A stretch of DNA of 64,000 nucleotides, from positions 744,001-808,000 of the forward strand of contig CP030868.2 in the NCBI GenBank assembly GCA_004010835.2, written 5' to 3'. The first letter of the stretch is position 1. Every line of letters begins with the position of its first letter. Position numbers and translations under genes: made by a program. The notes below the pieces were generated by a model. That model made no database searches. It was given only the letters and a program-made list of their open reading frames with translations, and was not told the DNA's origin. Shown here piece by piece: positions 62,809-64,000 of the stretch. Origin of the DNA: Oenococcus sp. UCMA 16435 (lineage in GTDB: Bacteria > Bacillota > Bacilli > Lactobacillales > Lactobacillaceae).

Positions 62809-64000
62809 TTAATTTGCTTTCAATTTATCTTTGAATACTAAGTAGACAGAAATCGTAATTGTCAGACAAACCGAGATAATCGAAGCAAAAAGTACAAAGA
62901 TATTGCCAAAAGAAATCGCAGCCGCGTGGGATAAATAAACATTCAACTGATTAAAGAAAATTAAGATATTCAAGCCTCCAAAGATCAATAGATAGGCCAA
63001 ATTATCTTGGTGATCTCTTTTTAAAACAAGAATCAGGAGAATGAATGCAAGACTCGTAATTTCATATCTTTCGTGCTGTTGCATTGTAAAAGTAAAAATC
63101 CATAACGAATACATTAATAAAGCTTCATTCAAATCGAAATGAAAACGCAAAATCATTAAGAAAATTATCGCAAGAATGATTAATAAGATCAGAAAATTCA
63201 AATTTTTAAAAGTAAGACCGAAAGCATAAACGTCGTTAACTTTTGGCAGCAATTTAACCGAATAAGGATAAAAAACCGACCAAAAATTAAAAGCATGATC
63301 GTTAATAGCCAAATAGCGGCCACTTCCGTTTAAATATAATTTAATCGGTAAGAAAAAGTCATGATTAACAATCATTAAGGGCAACCAGAGAACAAGAAAA
63401 GTCAGACTGCCGGTAACAAAAGATTTCAAATAATCAAGAAGTTTGTAGTGGATGATTAGGAATAAAACAAAGATTGGAAAAAAATAGACTGCCTGAAGTT
63501 TCGATAATAATGAGACTGCCATCCAAAAAGATGCAAGTTTAACATGTTTATTTTCCAAGTAATAAAAAGACAAAAAAAGCGTAATCACGCTAATTACATC
63601 AAATTGCCCCCAAACAGCAGTATTAAGAAACAAAGCCGGTGAGCACAAAAACAGTAAGACTAAAGACCAACTATTTCTTTTGAATAATGATCGTTCTTTT
63701 TTAAGCCAAGCGACAAAGGCGAAAGTGCCAATCAAGGAAGGCAGTTTTACCAAACCGTTACATAAAAAATAAAAAGGCAATCCCCTTAGGCCCAGCGAAA
63801 TGTGAACAAAGTTCAAGAAGGAACCAATTGCACCCAATATCAAAGGGATTAAAGGTGGGTAGTTAACTAACGGATGAATTTTGCTGCTGTAAATGTTGAA
63901 ATAATTTTTTGGAATCTCCAAAGCCCAGGGAATATTAAAACGTCGAACATCCATAACGCTGCTAACAAAAAATATTGCCAACAAATACATAACTAAAAAA
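62809..64000 (-). CDS. Polytopic membrane protein, GT-C glycosyltransferase-like (start beyond window)
   Basis: At least 393 residues with ten or more hydrophobic helices. An extracytoplasmic loop after the first helix has the Asp-containing DVRRFNIPWALEIPKN and YPPLIPLILG; LNTAVWGQFDVISV is typical of GT-C enzymes that use polyprenyl-phosphate sugars (related to ALG6/DUF2029 and PMT types). The frame is open to the end of the window and the first helix looks short, so the start probably lies outside. Acceptor and sugar are unknown; cell-wall or surface polysaccharide glycosylation is likely. Confidence 0.72.
   Translation of the reverse strand, partial: FLVMYLLAIFFVSSVMDVRRFNIPWALEIPKNYFNIYSSKIHPLVNYPPLIPLILGAIGSFLNFVHISLGLRGLPFYFLCNGLVKLPSLIGTFAFVAWLKKERSLFKRNSWSLVLLFLCSPALFLNTAVWGQFDVISVITLFLSFYYLENKHVKLASFWMAVSLLSKLQAVYFFPIFVLFLIIHYKLLDYLKSFVTGSLTFLVLWLPLMIVNHDFFLPIKLYLNGSGRYLAINDHAFNFWSVFYPYSVKLLPKVNDVYAFGLTFKNLNFLILLIILAIIFLMILRFHFDLNEALLMYSLWIFTFTMQQHERYEITSLAFILLILVLKRDHQDNLAYLLIFGGLNILIFFNQLNVYLSHAAAISFGNIFVLFASIISVCLTITISVYLVFKDKLKAN

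Noticed and set aside
1..64000. tRNA, rRNA, insertion sequences, prophage or CRISPR
   Set aside because: No tRNA-like T-arm in the gaps, no transposase or integrase frames, and no repeat arrays were found when reading the intergenic regions.

Overview
The window is a chromosomal segment of an AT-rich lactic acid bacterium, almost certainly Oenococcus and most likely O. oeni. The strongest evidence is the malolactic cluster (regulator mleR divergent from mleA-mleP) whose 541-residue malolactic enzyme matches, as far as I can recall it, the O. oeni protein nearly throughout. Supporting signs are the wine-type gene content (acetoin reductase, glycosidases, a large oligopeptide importer) and a compact genome with many overlapping genes. 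I see no phage genes, transposase, CRISPR array, rRNA or tRNA.

Layout. 1-6.2 kb: end of cysS, a short-chain dehydrogenase, a D,D-carboxypeptidase-like protein, luxS, and the malolactic genes. 6.2-9 kb: a YdbS/YdbT membrane-protein pair and an SRAP (HMCES/YedK) repair protein. 9-19 kb: a plant-glycoside region with a GH3 glycosidase, a GH51 arabinofuranosidase, a carboxylesterase, two related MFS transporters and two AraC regulators, laid out as two similar modules each with a cre-like site. 19-24.3 kb: yihY, a tyrosine phosphatase, upp, tsaC/sua5, prmC, prfA. 24.3-34.5 kb: a complete type II fatty-acid synthesis operon (accA,D,C,B; fabZ,F,G,D,K,H; acpP; the MarR regulator fabT; a degenerate FabZ-like first gene). 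34.6-36.2 kb: divergent birA-bioY, which import biotin and attach it to AccB, under a BirA operator. 36.2-43 kb: tdk, murT-gatD, apbE, an acetoin reductase, a short CoaA-like kinase, a metallophosphoesterase. 43.3-53.7 kb: nucleoside and ribose use (BMP-type binding protein, ATPase and two permeases; rpiA; rbsK-rbsD-FucP-like transporter) with an orphan oppA in between. 53.8-59.7 kb: an oppDFBCA operon in which oppD is frameshifted at a run of six A. 59.9-62.7 kb: a drug-exporter-type MFS protein, its DUF4811 partner and a TetR regulator. The right edge holds a multi-TM GT-C-like membrane protein cut by the window end.

How the parts fit: fatty-acid synthesis, biotin supply and their regulators form one unit; nucleoside import, pentose phosphate isomerisation and ribose phosphorylation form another; malate, peptide and glycoside use fit growth in wine or cider.

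I did not find a clearly new multi-gene system. The points most worth a second look are: four exported proteins that are usually lipoproteins all lack a lipobox; a dehydratase-like fab gene that has lost its catalytic His; a MurT without its zinc-ribbon cysteines; the one-base frameshift in oppD; several well-formed operators (BirA, FabT, TetR, RbsR-type); and the uncharacterised DUF4811-MFS pair. Start codons were often moved from the longest ORF because the upstream start lay inside the Shine-Dalgarno sequence; this is said in each entry.
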